The position numbers were made by a program, and so were the translations under genes. 64,000 nucleotides of DNA from the NCBI RefSeq assembly GCF_003478035.1, contig NZ_QUEP01000003.1, positions 186,001-250,000 on the forward strand, in the 5' to 3' direction. The DNA comes from Clostridium sp. OF03-18AA. Lineage in GTDB: Bacteria > Bacillota > Clostridia > Lachnospirales > Lachnospiraceae. The notes under the pieces are model-generated. The model made no database searches, was not told the origin of the DNA, and was given only the letters and a program-made list of their open reading frames with translations. This document shows, piece by piece, positions 17,400 through 27,240 of the stretch (its first letter is position 1; each line of letters begins with the position of its first letter).

Positions 17400-18221
17400 A
17401 TGTACAAGTTTCTCGAATCCATCCTGCACATGACCGCCTGGCCAATGACACCACCGGCACCGTATTCTGCCTTTCACATCCTGCTGACGATCTTTGGCAC
17501 GGGACTCGCCGTTCTTCTCGCCCGGATCCTCAGCAAAAAAGAACCGCGTGAATACGCATCTCTGTCGCACAACAGGACTCAGACCAAGACTGCACCGGAG
17601 TCCTATCTGCGCCGGGTCCTTTTTTTCTGCGGTGTGATCCTCGCACTCATGGAACTGTACAAGCAGGCATTCTTATATTTCATCGAATTTGATGGTCGCT
17701 ACGACTGGTGGTACTTCCCGTTCCAGCTCTGCAGTATCCCCATGTATCTCTGCCTGGCAGTGCCGTTTCTGCGCTCCAGACGGGCGCTTCGCCGCATCGC
17801 GACTTTTCTTCAGGATTTCGGTCTCCTCGGCGGCATCATGGCGCTTGCCGTTCCGCCGGGACTCATGCACCCGTACTGGACCATGACGCTGCATGGCTTT
17901 ATCTGGCACTTTATCCTGCTCTTTCTTGGACTCTTCTGTTGCATGGCGGGAGCGGCAGGACATGAACCGAGGGATTATGTGGAAATTCTCCCGCTCTTTT
18001 TCTTCTGCTGCGTGATCGCCTGCATCATCAACATCGCTGCAGGCCCGAACGCGGACGCCGATATGTTCTACATATCCCCATTCCATCCATCATCACAGCC
18101 GGTTTTCCACCAGATTGCGTGTGTGTTTGGGATATTCTGGGGGAATCTGCTCTATGTCTTTGCAATGGTGCTCGGAGGATTTTTTGCACACATAATTGCC
18201 GCACACTTTTCCCAATTATAA
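17400..18221 (+). CDS. YwaF-like (TIGR02206/TMEM164 type) membrane protein
   Basis: A 273-residue integral membrane protein with about seven hydrophobic segments. Distinctive parts are the N-terminal FHILLTIFGTGLAVLLA, WWYFPFQLCSIPMYLCLAV in the third segment, and a long loop with MHPYWTMTLHGFIWHFILL. These fit the YwaF/TIGR02206 family, whose function is not established. The ATG at 17400 follows AGAAGG and starts in sensible sequence; the longer frame would need a GTG at 17316 with no ribosome site. Confidence 0.7.
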   Translation: MYKFLESILHMTAWPMTPPAPYSAFHILLTIFGTGLAVLLARILSKKEPREYASLSHNRTQTKTAPESYLRRVLFFCGVILALMELYKQAFLYFIEFDGRYDWWYFPFQLCSIPMYLCLAVPFLRSRRALRRIATFLQDFGLLGGIMALAVPPGLMHPYWTMTLHGFIWHFILLFLGLFCCMAGAAGHEPRDYVEILPLFFFCCVIACIINIAAGPNADADMFYISPFHPSSQPVFHQIACVFGIFWGNLLYVFAMVLGGFFAHIIAAHFSQL

Positions 18222-18387
18222 AACCGTAATTCGTATTTTCCAACCGTTGTACTCTATGTGTTTCGTTTTCATAAGGTCACTGCGCTTTTTCGCAGCTTGA
18301 GTAGATACTGCAAAATCACTGTCCATCAGACATCCACAATCCGGCAGAATCTTCTTTGTCAGATGGCTGGCTTTATCTAATCAAAAA

Positions 18388-18431
18388 GGCAGATACCCAG
18401 TTCCGGTGTTTTCCATCCCTGCATATCTGCC
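18388..18431. terminator. Bidirectional terminator between two convergent genes
   Basis: GGCAGATA (18388-18395) pairs with TATCTGCC (18424-18431), with AAAAA before and TTTTATTT after. It serves the YwaF-like gene on the plus strand and the hydrolase gene on the minus strand. Confidence 0.75.
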
Positions 18432-18465
18432 CTTTTATTTCGTCTCATTCCGTATTTTTACAGCT

Positions 18466-20469
18466 TTATTTCAGACACTTATTCACCCACTCAATAAAGT
18501 TCGTCGTGGAGTCCCCAGTGCTCTCTGCCATCGTGTGACCTTCGCCCCAGATCGTCGCAAAGTCCACATCTGCGCCGTAATTCTTAAGCACAAGCGCCAG
18601 ATTTACCTCCGTCGTGAGCGCCGTATCACTCTGGGCAATTCCCGTGCGGATCCGCCAGTAACCGGCAACTGTGGACTTCTGATATCCATCATAATATGCA
18701 GAGAGATAATACAGCGGATTATACATATTTCCGCGCTCAGTCACGGTCTTTCCTTCGGAATCCGTCTTTTCCATCGCCTCGGTGAATGCCGCTCCGTAAG
18801 TCTCATCATCATTTAGAAGGTCCGCCAATGTGGCGTCAAAGTGGGATGTTGTCCCGTCGCCATATCCAAATAAGGTATTCTCCGCCTGGCTCTCATCCAG
18901 CGCATCAAACGCACCGATCCCTTTCGATGCGCGCTTGCATGCATTTGTAAAGTCCGCGATGCTGGTAATCGTCGCCGTGTTGGTCGCGCTGTCATAGTTG
19001 ACCCAGGTTCCATCTGCATTCAGGGCATCGATGTAGTCCTGCGCGGTCTCATATGTTCCGGAAAGTGTTACGCCGCCGGTGGAAAGATTCCGGTCAACAC
19101 CATCCATGGCATAAAAATCAGGTGTACCGTTTCCTGTATCCGGTGTCGCTCCGTCCGCTGCCACCTTACCTTCCGGTGATTTTTCTGGCAGCGATTTTCC
19201 ATTATTTTCCGGCACTACCTCTGCGGGAACATCTCCAGCTTTGTTTTCCTCCGTCATGTTCTGGTCAGTTTTTCCATCGTTCTGACCATCTGCCATCTTC
19301 CCATCCTGCGGCACCCTGTTTCCATCCGTCGATGCCCCGTCTGGTTTATGACCACCATTTTCATCCTGCGGCGCTCCATCCGGTTTCTTTCCGCCCTGCC
19401 CTCTTCCGCCGCCCTGCGGACCTTTTTTCGTTTCGATCGTGTACGGGAACGTTGTGTCCTCCAGGAAGTTGTTCAGTGAATTCTCTACAACTCCCTTCAG
19501 GTATTCATAATACGTTCCTGCCTGATAGATCCCGTTTTCGGATTCTTCAAGTGCCAGCGTGTTCCCGGAAGCGTCTTTAAGACCGAGGTCATTGATATAT
19601 TTTGCAAACGCCTCCGCCATCTGATCCGACAGTGTCTGTTCCTTCTCCGTGAGGTCTGTTCTCGTATTTCCAAGGTTCCACTCATACGCCTCATCCGCGT
19701 AGTCAAGTTCCGTGATCGGGCACCAGCACATGGAACCTGTCACTGCATCACTGACGCCGGAAACTGCCCCGATTACGGTCAGATACGGCTCATAATCTTC
19801 GCTGTCGCCGGTTGCACCCAAAAGTGCACTCTGTGCTCCGCCGCCGCTCATTCCGAAGGAGAATACCCGGTCCACATCGCCCGGGATCACGCCGTCATTG
19901 TAGCGAATGTACCGGATCGCCGCTTTCAGATCTGTCACACCCGCCGGAGCTCCTGCATCGCGTCCGCGGCATCCTGCTGCCACATAGATAAATCCGGCAT
20001 CCGTGTAGGACGCGGAATCTGTCACATAGTCTGTCGGAGCTGCCATCGCGGAATATCCCGGCGTGTTGACCGGGATCACGATCGGTGCGGAATCCGCTGT
20101 GTATCCTTTGACTGCCGCCTGGTTATTGATCGTACATGTAAAGGTTCCGTCCCCATTATCTTTCGCATTCATATATGCCGCCGGGACAAAAATTCCCAGC
20201 GTTTCATATTTCTCATCCGCCGGATCTGCACAGTAAGAAATCCCTGTCTGCCAGTACACCTTATCGTCAGAATTATATTTCCACTTCGTAGAGTCGATCT
20301 GCGGCAGTGATGTCACCGCCGTCTCCCCGGCCCGCTCAGTCGCTGCCTGACTCGTCTCCGTTTCCGTCTGCGCCGCGCTGCTTCCGTTTCCTGCAGCATT
20401 ATTGCTGCATCCGGACAATACCAGCGCCGCCGCTAAGAATAACCCGATCCTTCTTCCAACTCTCACCAT
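18466..20469 (-). CDS. Secreted tannase-like alpha/beta-hydrolase lipoprotein
   Basis: A 667-residue lipoprotein: basic start, hydrophobic core and lipobox LVLSGC with lipidated Cys21, so it is anchored outside the membrane. The nucleophile elbow FGMSGGGAQSALLG has Ser at about 208, and the C-terminal GEGHTMAE supplies a plausible catalytic His. This arrangement and the early PVNTPGYS and AAGCRGRDAGAP segments resemble bacterial tannases and feruloyl-esterase-like enzymes that cut ester bonds in plant phenolics. Residues about 349-450 form an inserted low-complexity Gly/Asp/Lys/Pro stretch. The ATG at 20469 is chosen over 20505 because AAGGAGAAAAG precedes it. The substrate is an inference. 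Confidence 0.65.
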   Translation of the reverse strand: MVRVGRRIGLFLAAALVLSGCSNNAAGNGSSAAQTETETSQAATERAGETAVTSLPQIDSTKWKYNSDDKVYWQTGISYCADPADEKYETLGIFVPAAYMNAKDNGDGTFTCTINNQAAVKGYTADSAPIVIPVNTPGYSAMAAPTDYVTDSASYTDAGFIYVAAGCRGRDAGAPAGVTDLKAAIRYIRYNDGVIPGDVDRVFSFGMSGGGAQSALLGATGDSEDYEPYLTVIGAVSGVSDAVTGSMCWCPITELDYADEAYEWNLGNTRTDLTEKEQTLSDQMAEAFAKYINDLGLKDASGNTLALEESENGIYQAGTYYEYLKGVVENSLNNFLEDTTFPYTIETKKGPQGGGRGQGGKKPDGAPQDENGGHKPDGASTDGNRVPQDGKMADGQNDGKTDQNMTEENKAGDVPAEVVPENNGKSLPEKSPEGKVAADGATPDTGNGTPDFYAMDGVDRNLSTGGVTLSGTYETAQDYIDALNADGTWVNYDSATNTATITSIADFTNACKRASKGIGAFDALDESQAENTLFGYGDGTTSHFDATLADLLNDDETYGAAFTEAMEKTDSEGKTVTERGNMYNPLYYLSAYYDGYQKSTVAGYWRIRTGIAQSDTALTTEVNLALVLKNYGADVDFATIWGEGHTMAESTGDSTTNFIEWVNKCLK

Positions 20470-20862
20470 GATCTTTTCTCCTTTTCCCACATCATTATGT
20501 TCCATGTTTCTGAAACCGGATCATGACGCACTTCACACTCTCACATCCGCACGTTTCTCTGCTCAATTTCAAACAGGCGTCTCTGACGCCCAATATGCTC
20601 AATATATTCACTGGACAATGATCTCATTCCCTGATTCTGTTATTTTTATAGCTTAAAAGCAGTTTGTGAAAATCCTGTGAAAATATTGTGTTAAATTTTC
20701 TAATAATCGTGTCTTTTTTGTATCAAAGTTAAAAAAATGTGCCGCGTCACATTCTCGCACCGAGCGCGGTCGCTTGCGACGATCTTCATCTTCGCGCGAG
20801 TGCGCATCTTAGGCACGCAGTGCCTTTTATTTCATAGTAAGTTCCATCTGGATTTCCTATAA

Positions 20863-20956
20863 AACAAGTAAAAACACGCTTCGCGAGTTTCCCCTTGTTA
20901 TCGCGACAGTCGCCAAGATCTCGCGCAACCGCGGACTTTGGCTCGTTGTTCGCGTA
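20863..20956. repeat. 94-nt structured repeat R1
   Basis: Nearly the same 94 bases occur at 43872-43965 (seven differences, no gaps). Each copy can form two hairpins: AACAAG with CTTGTT enclosing CGC/GCG, and GCCAAG with CTTTGGC enclosing CGCG pairs. R1 lies just past the eno terminator. It has no open frame of its own with a start, so it looks like a non-coding repeat or RNA element. Confidence 0.85.
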
Positions 20957-20965
20957 ATAAAAGAA

Positions 20966-20996
20966 CTCCCCGGCAGCCTCATCAGCCACCGGGGAG
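20966..20996 (-). terminator. eno terminator
   Basis: CTCCCCGG/CCGGGGAG stem with TTCTTTTATT following on the minus strand, about 70 bases beyond the eno stop. Confidence 0.8.
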
Positions 20997-21066
20997 CTCC
21001 CTGTGCAATCTATGAAATGAAATTTCGGGCAGATCGCCCGGATCAGACATATCTTCCGCTATTTCC

Positions 21067-22410
<1,344 letters not shown>

Positions 22411-22508
22411 TCAGGTGGGCACGCACCGACATGATCTTGTCTGCAGGTTCTGCTCACAGCAAGAGCCTGAGAATTTTGCATGAAGCATTTAATACTGCAT
22501 CGCGCGCA

Positions 22509-22526
22509 GGTTAGTATATGCTAACC
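22509..22526. promoter_or_regulatory. Palindromic operator candidate upstream of eno
   Basis: GGTTAG and CTAACC flank a six-base centre. On the minus strand it contains TATACT, a possible eno -10, so a protein bound here would block transcription. The regulator is unknown. Confidence 0.45.
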
Positions 22527-22716
22527 GTTATAATTTTATCATACTCAATTTTTCATTTCAAGGGAGCGCATCTAAAAAAGGAGAGATTGAGAAAAATTGT
22601 CATAAGTACAGAAAATCCATGCTGAAATCCTACATCAACAACTTTCTCCACGCCTGTTTTCTCTTGATGTGCCGTCCTAAAAATCTGACTGTAAACTCTT
22701 TCCGGCATATAAAAAA

Positions 22717-22742
22717 GACTACCCTACATTCCTAGGATAGCC
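22717..22742 (-). terminator. mgtE terminator
   Basis: Ten-bp stem (GGCTATCCTA/TAGGGTAGTC, two wobbles) followed on the minus strand by TTTTTT, downstream of mgtE. Confidence 0.75.
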
Positions 22743-22816
22743 CTTTTTCCCGTCAATATTCATATTTTATAACAATCCGGCATTCTACCTGCCGACAGCT
22801 TCTCCTGACATTTTCA

Positions 22817-24214
22817 TCAGCCCGACACATGCAGCAGATCGATCAGGAACAGCATCGCAAGACCATAATAAACAATGATCGCAACAAGGTCGTTCACCGT
22901 CGTGATCAACGGACCGGAAGCGACCGCCGGATCAATATTGATCTTTTTAAATAACATCGGGATCAATGTTCCCACCATACTGGAGATCACCATCGCTGTC
23001 ACAAGTGAAATACCAACACAGCCGGAAACCATCATCGCGTGATGAATCGGATATCCCTTGATCACGCAGATGTAAAGTCCCAGGAAGATCCATGCCATAA
23101 ATCCAAGGAACAGACCGTTCGCAAAACCAACCTTCATCTCCTTCACAACCAGCATCAGCTTCTGCTTTGTTGTGAGCTGCTCATCCATCAGGACACGGAT
23201 CGTAACAGCCAGGGACTGGGTTCCAACGTTTCCTGCCATATCGAGGATCAGGGACTGGAAGCACATGACGATCGGGATCACGGCTACGACAGACTCAAAT
23301 GCGCCGACAACCGAGGAGACGATCATTCCGAGGAATAACAGCACGATCAGCCACGGGAGTCTCTTTTTGATACTCTGCGGCAGCGTCTCATTTAAGTCTT
23401 CCTCCGCGGTCAAGCCGGCTAACTTCGCGTAATCATCGCCCATCTCATCATCGACTGCCTCAACGATGTCCTGGGAGGTGATGATGCCGGCAATGGTTCC
23501 GTTTTCCTGCAGCACCGGAATGGAATCCTCGGCATAATCCCTGATCTTATCGATACAGTCGCTGACCTTTTCATGGTCCATGACATACGGGTAAGAGTGA
23601 CTGATAATGTCCTCAAGATCCGTATACTCTCTCGCAATGATCAGATCTTTCAGATCGATCGCGCCGTAAAACTTATCTTCCTCATCGATCACATAGATCG
23701 TCGAGATATTGTCGTTCTCTCCCGCCTGCTCGACCAGTTCGCGCATCGCCTGGCGGATCGTCAGATGGTTGTGGATCATGATGAAGTTGGTCGTCATGCG
23801 GCTACCGATCTCGTCATCATCGTATGAGAACAGGAGTCTGACGTCATCGCTGGCTTCCTTATCCAACATGCCGACGATCTTGTGTTTCGTTGTCGCATCC
23901 ATCTCTTCGAGGACATCGACCGCATCATCGGAGTCCATCTCGGAGACGATCTTTGCGGCACTCTCGATCGGGAGTTCTTTTAAATACGGCTCCGCATCAT
24001 CCAAATATGCGAAGATCTCTGCGACACGCTCCACACCGATCAGCGGGTATAATTCCCGTCTCTCATCCGGCGTCAGCTTTGTGAGCGCATCTGCGATATC
24101 GTTATCATGATAATCGGATAACCGGTCGATCAGTTCCTCTTTCGGAAGTCCGCTGCGGATGATATCGACCAGTTCTTCCACGTAGTGTTGTTCTTTTAAA
24201 ACTTCTGTTTCCAT
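22817..24214 (-). CDS. mgtE: Magnesium transporter MgtE
   Basis: Mg2+-gated magnesium channel in the membrane. The 465-residue protein has the cytosolic N domain (about 1-135, helical, with DDAVDVLEEMD), two CBS domains (about 140-260, SRMTTNFIMIHNHLTI then ITSQDIVEAVDDE) that sense cytosolic Mg2+, and a C-terminal five-helix pore domain (from PWLIVLLFLGMIVSS). Its start has AAGGAGG. The leader upstream is unusually long and structured but lacks a recognisable M-box riboswitch. Confidence 0.95.
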   Translation of the reverse strand: METEVLKEQHYVEELVDIIRSGLPKEELIDRLSDYHDNDIADALTKLTPDERRELYPLIGVERVAEIFAYLDDAEPYLKELPIESAAKIVSEMDSDDAVDVLEEMDATTKHKIVGMLDKEASDDVRLLFSYDDDEIGSRMTTNFIMIHNHLTIRQAMRELVEQAGENDNISTIYVIDEEDKFYGAIDLKDLIIAREYTDLEDIISHSYPYVMDHEKVSDCIDKIRDYAEDSIPVLQENGTIAGIITSQDIVEAVDDEMGDDYAKLAGLTAEEDLNETLPQSIKKRLPWLIVLLFLGMIVSSVVGAFESVVAVIPIVMCFQSLILDMAGNVGTQSLAVTIRVLMDEQLTTKQKLMLVVKEMKVGFANGLFLGFMAWIFLGLYICVIKGYPIHHAMMVSGCVGISLVTAMVISSMVGTLIPMLFKKINIDPAVASGPLITTVNDLVAIIVYYGLAMLFLIDLLHVSG

Positions 24215-24490
24215 GTCTGCCTCCTTTTCTTTTAAGACCGTTTCATAAAGATCCGGTCTTTTTTTTACCGGAGTGAGCTGTTTTTTCGTGAATCATCGGA
24301 TTGCTTCCGTTCACGAAACATCTCTTTTTTACTTTCTCCGGTTACATGCCGCTATAATTCCGGCAACAAAAGAACACCGCCCGGGGGGGACATCCCCGGC
24401 GGGGTTCAACCGTCATCGCTGTGATGGACAGGCTGTTCCCATGCGGTGTTTCAAAAGACATAACAATATGGAATCCAGCTTTCGGGATCT

Positions 24491-24543
24491 GTAACCATTC
24501 AGCAGGTCTGCGTATCCACTGCGCGGATCTGCTGAACAGTTAC
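24491..24543. repeat. GTAAC/TTCAGCAG palindrome in the mgtE leader
   Basis: GTAAC and TTCAGCAG pair with CTGCTGAA and GTTAC, separated by a two-base internal loop. It is related to the other GTAACTG-armed hairpins in the window. Confidence 0.65.
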
Positions 24544-24560
24544 CGGAAAACGGATCATAC

Positions 24561-24584
24561 GGAATTTTCAGTTCAGAAAATTCC
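24561..24584. repeat. GGAATTTTC palindrome, copy 1
   Basis: GGAATTTTC/GAAAATTCC with a six-base loop. The surrounding TACG before and TACC after are the same in the second copy at 27217-27240. Confidence 0.8.
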
Positions 24585-24678
24585 TACCCGTGAAAAGCAA
24601 ACCGATAGCCGCATTCTGCGTCTGTCTGTATGTTACACCGCATTTCGTACTTCGCCCTGTACTATCGCAACTATCCAT
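24568..24678 (-). CDS. Possible 36-residue leader ORF upstream of mgtE
   Basis: ATG at 24678 is preceded six bases away by GGAGGTG (24685-24691), one of the best ribosome sites here. It encodes MDSCDSTGRSTKCG and ends inside the GGAATTTTC palindrome. It could be a regulatory leader peptide for mgtE, or chance. No similarity is recognised. Confidence 0.3.
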   Translation of the reverse strand: MDSCDSTGRSTKCGVTYRQTQNAAIGLLFTGRNFLN

Positions 24679-24875
24679 GCAATTCACCTCCGTTAAATTT
24701 CATAAAAACTGCTGTGTGCGGATACCATTTCCGCCCACAGCAGTATAACATTTTTCTATGGGAATTGTAAAGTAAAAATATGGCAAAAATCATGTAAAGG
24801 ACCTCCCTGCCGGAAAGCACATTTCCATTCCCCAGCGGAGAGCTTCCGGGCAGGAGTACCTTGATTCTACATATC

Positions 24876-25769
24876 CTATCTCATCAACACCACCGTCGCC
24901 AGAATACACGCAAACCCAACCAGATCCGCCGCCGTAAAACTGGCATGCAGCCAGACGATCGACAACGTTGCCGCTGTCAGCGGCTCCAGACACGCAAAGA
25001 GCGCCGCCTTCACCGGTCCCACCAGGGCAATTCCCTGTAAAAATAAAGTAAACGCCCCGACCGTACCGACCAAAACAATGACCGCAAGATAGAGGACCGC
25101 ACGCCCATCAAGTCCAGCCGGAACCTTCCATACCTGGGCAATTCCACAGAGCACGACTCCCCCGATCAACATCCCAAGTCCGGTCACCGGAATACTTCCA
25201 AAACGTCCCACCGGAGCTCTGGAAAGCAGCGAGTAACTCGCCGCGCCGACGCCCGCCATCAGTCCCCAGAAGAGTCCTCTCGGTGTCAGCTCCATATTTC
25301 CTGGTTTTCCTCCTGTCGCGAGGAGCCAGACACCGATGAGTGCAAGCAGAATACAGAATACCGTCTTCTTATCCGGTTTCGTTCTTGTCGTCAGGCAGAC
25401 ATAAACTGCGATAAATACGATGGAGAGATTCTGGATCACCGTCGCCGTTCCGGAGTTTGTCCATTTGATGGCACTGAGGTACGCGTACTGACAGAGTGCA
25501 AGTCCCGCCAGAGCGAACAGAACGATCTCCATGATCCCCTTTTTATCTTTTCCAAGCGCTTTAAAATCCAGACTGTGCTTCGCAAGCGCAAAGAGTAACA
25601 GTAACGTTCCCGCCACAGTCATCCGCACAGCCGTCACCCAGGACGTATCGATCGGATACTGGGAAAACAACGCCTCCCCGCATGTCCCCGAAAGTCCCCA
25701 GCCGACTCCACCGGCAATACAGCAGAAAATTCCCAGCTTCTGCCTGTTCTTTTCCTTTGTTTCTGTCAT
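24876..25769 (-). CDS. EamA/DMT-family transporter
   Basis: A 297-residue drug/metabolite transporter with ten hydrophobic segments arranged as two EamA repeats. The first begins LGIFCCIAGGVGWGLSG and the second LTPRGLFWGLMAGVGAA. The C-terminal half ends with the typical FACLEPLTAATLSIVWL. Members export amino acids, nucleosides or similar metabolites; the substrate here is unknown. An AGGA lies upstream of the ATG. It is divergent from the AraC regulator at 25993, which might control it. Confidence 0.88.
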   Translation of the reverse strand: MTETKEKNRQKLGIFCCIAGGVGWGLSGTCGEALFSQYPIDTSWVTAVRMTVAGTLLLLFALAKHSLDFKALGKDKKGIMEIVLFALAGLALCQYAYLSAIKWTNSGTATVIQNLSIVFIAVYVCLTTRTKPDKKTVFCILLALIGVWLLATGGKPGNMELTPRGLFWGLMAGVGAASYSLLSRAPVGRFGSIPVTGLGMLIGGVVLCGIAQVWKVPAGLDGRAVLYLAVIVLVGTVGAFTLFLQGIALVGPVKAALFACLEPLTAATLSIVWLHASFTAADLVGFACILATVVLMR

Positions 25770-25992
25770 AAGTTCCTCCCAATTTTTTAGTTGTAATATT
25801 ACTTTTCATCAACAGTAATTTTTGTTCTGAAAATTCCACATGGCACATTCGTAACTCTTCACACATTCACCGATTGTATGATTCACTTGACTTTTTCAGT
25901 ATATCGGGTTTAAATGGTTCTGTATATCAAAATATTCATATATTTTATCAATATATTGAGATTCTCGTTTTTTATAACGTGAGGTTTTCCCT

Positions 25993-26883
25993 ATGATCCG
26001 AAATAGACTGTCTATAAAAGAAAATCAGGAAGAAGATACGATCCGGATTTCAGATCTGCTTCCAGTCTCTGTCTATATGACCGATTTTTCATACCGGAAT
26101 TATCCCACTGTGCGCTGGCACTGGCATGAGGATTTCCAGCTCTGTATTATCACAAAAGGCAAAATTCGTTTTCAGACTGCCGGAAAGTCTTATTTTGTCA
26201 GCAAAGGAAATGGATTTTTTATCAACAGCCGGTCCGCTCATTTTGTAGAACCTGTCGAACCGGATTCTGCCTACTATTGTGTTGATTTTCTTCCCAGCCT
26301 GATTGCCGTGGAAGACAATCAGGCTCTCTATCAGGCTGTTATTGCCCCATTTTTATCCGGAAATCTGCCTCCGGCCTTTCTCTTTGACGCCAGCCATCCT
26401 GCCGGTGTCCGCCTCACCAGGACCGTAAGACGGATCGTGAACATCTCAGAGGGCGAACATTTCGATGGCTGGGAACTCCTGCTCCATGGAGAGATTCTCT
26501 CTGCCTGGCCGGACATTCTAAAACTTGCCAGATGTTCCGTGATGCCGGACACGCCCGGAAACAGTACCTCAAACGAGCGGCTCACTAAGACCATGGAATT
26601 TCTCCATGCACACTTTTCAGAAAAGCTCACCCTGTCCGAGATCGCCGCATCCATCGGTCTCTGCCCGGAGGAATGTGAGCGCTTTTTTAAGCGCATGACC
26701 GGCATGACGATCTTTCAGTATCTCCTGGAATACAGGATCACAAAAAGCCGGGAATTCCTGGCAGATCCCAGTCTCGCAATTGCTGAGATCGCCCAGAATA
26801 CCGGCTTTTCCTCACAGAGTTATTTTACAAGCTGCTTTAAAAAGATCGTTGGATGCACGCCAAACAAATACCGGAAGCAGTGA
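25993..26883 (+). CDS. AraC-family regulator with cupin sensor domain
   Basis: A 296-residue transcription regulator. The N-terminal cupin (WHWHEDFQLCIITKGKIRF, about 37-55, then NSRSAHFVEP) would bind a small ligand, probably a sugar. The C-terminal 100 residues carry two helix-turn-helix units: EKLTLSEIAASIGLCPEECE, then IAEIAQNTGFSSQSYFTSCF and the final KYRK. A GAGG precedes the ATG. It is divergent from the EamA gene and convergent with the sugar operon, so its target is not certain. Confidence 0.88.
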   Translation: MIRNRLSIKENQEEDTIRISDLLPVSVYMTDFSYRNYPTVRWHWHEDFQLCIITKGKIRFQTAGKSYFVSKGNGFFINSRSAHFVEPVEPDSAYYCVDFLPSLIAVEDNQALYQAVIAPFLSGNLPPAFLFDASHPAGVRLTRTVRRIVNISEGEHFDGWELLLHGEILSAWPDILKLARCSVMPDTPGNSTSNERLTKTMEFLHAHFSEKLTLSEIAASIGLCPEECERFFKRMTGMTIFQYLLEYRITKSREFLADPSLAIAEIAQNTGFSSQSYFTSCFKKIVGCTPNKYRKQ

Positions 26884-27114
26884 GTTGGTGATCTCTTCCA
26901 GCAAAATTCCGACAATTTCAATGATGTCGGAAATCCCGGGAATCACCTTCCACCTAAACATGGTCTTTCTGGGCGCATTTCCCAAACAATTCCCCAAAAG
27001 CAACAAAGCCGGTATCCCGGCAGTTCCGGATTCCTATCCAGCCAGAACTGCTCTAAATACCAGCTTCGTCACATAGATGCGGCTTTCCATTTAAGCCTGC
27101 ATTCTCTCCAAAAC

Positions 27115-27154
27115 TGTTACAGCACACGGGCACTCCGTGTCCGTGCCCTGTAAC
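27115..27154. repeat. TGTTACAG palindrome in the composite block
   Basis: TGTTACAG with CTGTAAC, enclosing GGGCAC/GTGCCC. Counterpart of the hairpin at 4428-4467. Confidence 0.65.
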
Positions 27155-27156
27155 GG

Positions 27157-27194
27157 GATTTTGCCGATGCTTCGCATTCCGAATCGGCAAAATC
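27157..27194. repeat. Dispersed 38-nt palindromic repeat, copy 2
   Basis: Identical over all 38 bases to 2738-2775, including the loop, and again followed by CTACCACCA. Confidence 0.85.
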
Positions 27195-27216
27195 TGCTAC
27201 CACCACTGTATTGTAC

Positions 27217-27240
27217 GGAATTTTCAGTTCAGAAAATTCC
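27217..27240. repeat. GGAATTTTC palindrome, copy 2, containing a stop codon
   Basis: Same palindrome as 24561-24584. The TGA stop of the PfkB kinase lies in its loop and the last three codons in one arm, so it may also serve as that operon's 3' hairpin. Confidence 0.8.

Larger units (their letters stand above)
20470..21066. other. Gap with structured repeat R1 and eno terminator
   Basis: Contains the hydrolase leader (20,470-20,700), an AT-rich stretch, a GC-rich block (20,750-20,820) with short GCGA-type inverted pairs, repeat R1 and the eno terminator. Short frames crossing R1 are not convincing genes. Confidence 0.5.
24215..24875. other. Long structured leader region upstream of mgtE
   Basis: Read on the minus strand this holds, in order, a short ORF with a strong ribosome site, two dispersed palindromes, a stem joining AACACCGC to GCGGTGTTT with inner C/G-rich arms (about 24,380-24,452), a nested CCGGAG/CTCCGG plus TTTCGTGAA/TTCACGAAA structure (24,268-24,340), and a GACCG/CGGTC hairpin just before mgtE. 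The last resembles a terminator on the plus strand. The M-box consensus was not found. Confidence 0.5.
26884..27228. other. Convergent gap filled with palindromic repeats
   Basis: Contains a TTCCGACA/TGTCGGAA hairpin (26907-26932) after the AraC gene, then a block of three repeat hairpins: a TGTTACAG type (27115-27154), the 38-nt palindrome (27157-27194) and the GGAATTTTC type (27217-27240). The stretch 26,940-27,110 shows nothing identifiable. Confidence 0.6.

Noticed and set aside
20786..20989. Minus-strand ORF over repeat R1, sharing a peptide with an ORF over R2 (43492-43962)
   Set aside because: The shared peptide is only the translation of the 94-nt repeat. The frames begin in unrelated flanking sequence (one in the eno terminator), several of the seven differences change amino acids, and no ribosome site is present.
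24241..24262. Rho-independent terminator for a plus-strand transcript in front of mgtE
   Set aside because: The hairpin has a U-run only on the plus strand, where no gene precedes it; kept only as part of the leader structure.
24215..24700. M-box riboswitch for mgtE
   Set aside because: The conserved GGTGAGGCTCC-type core was not found on the minus strand.
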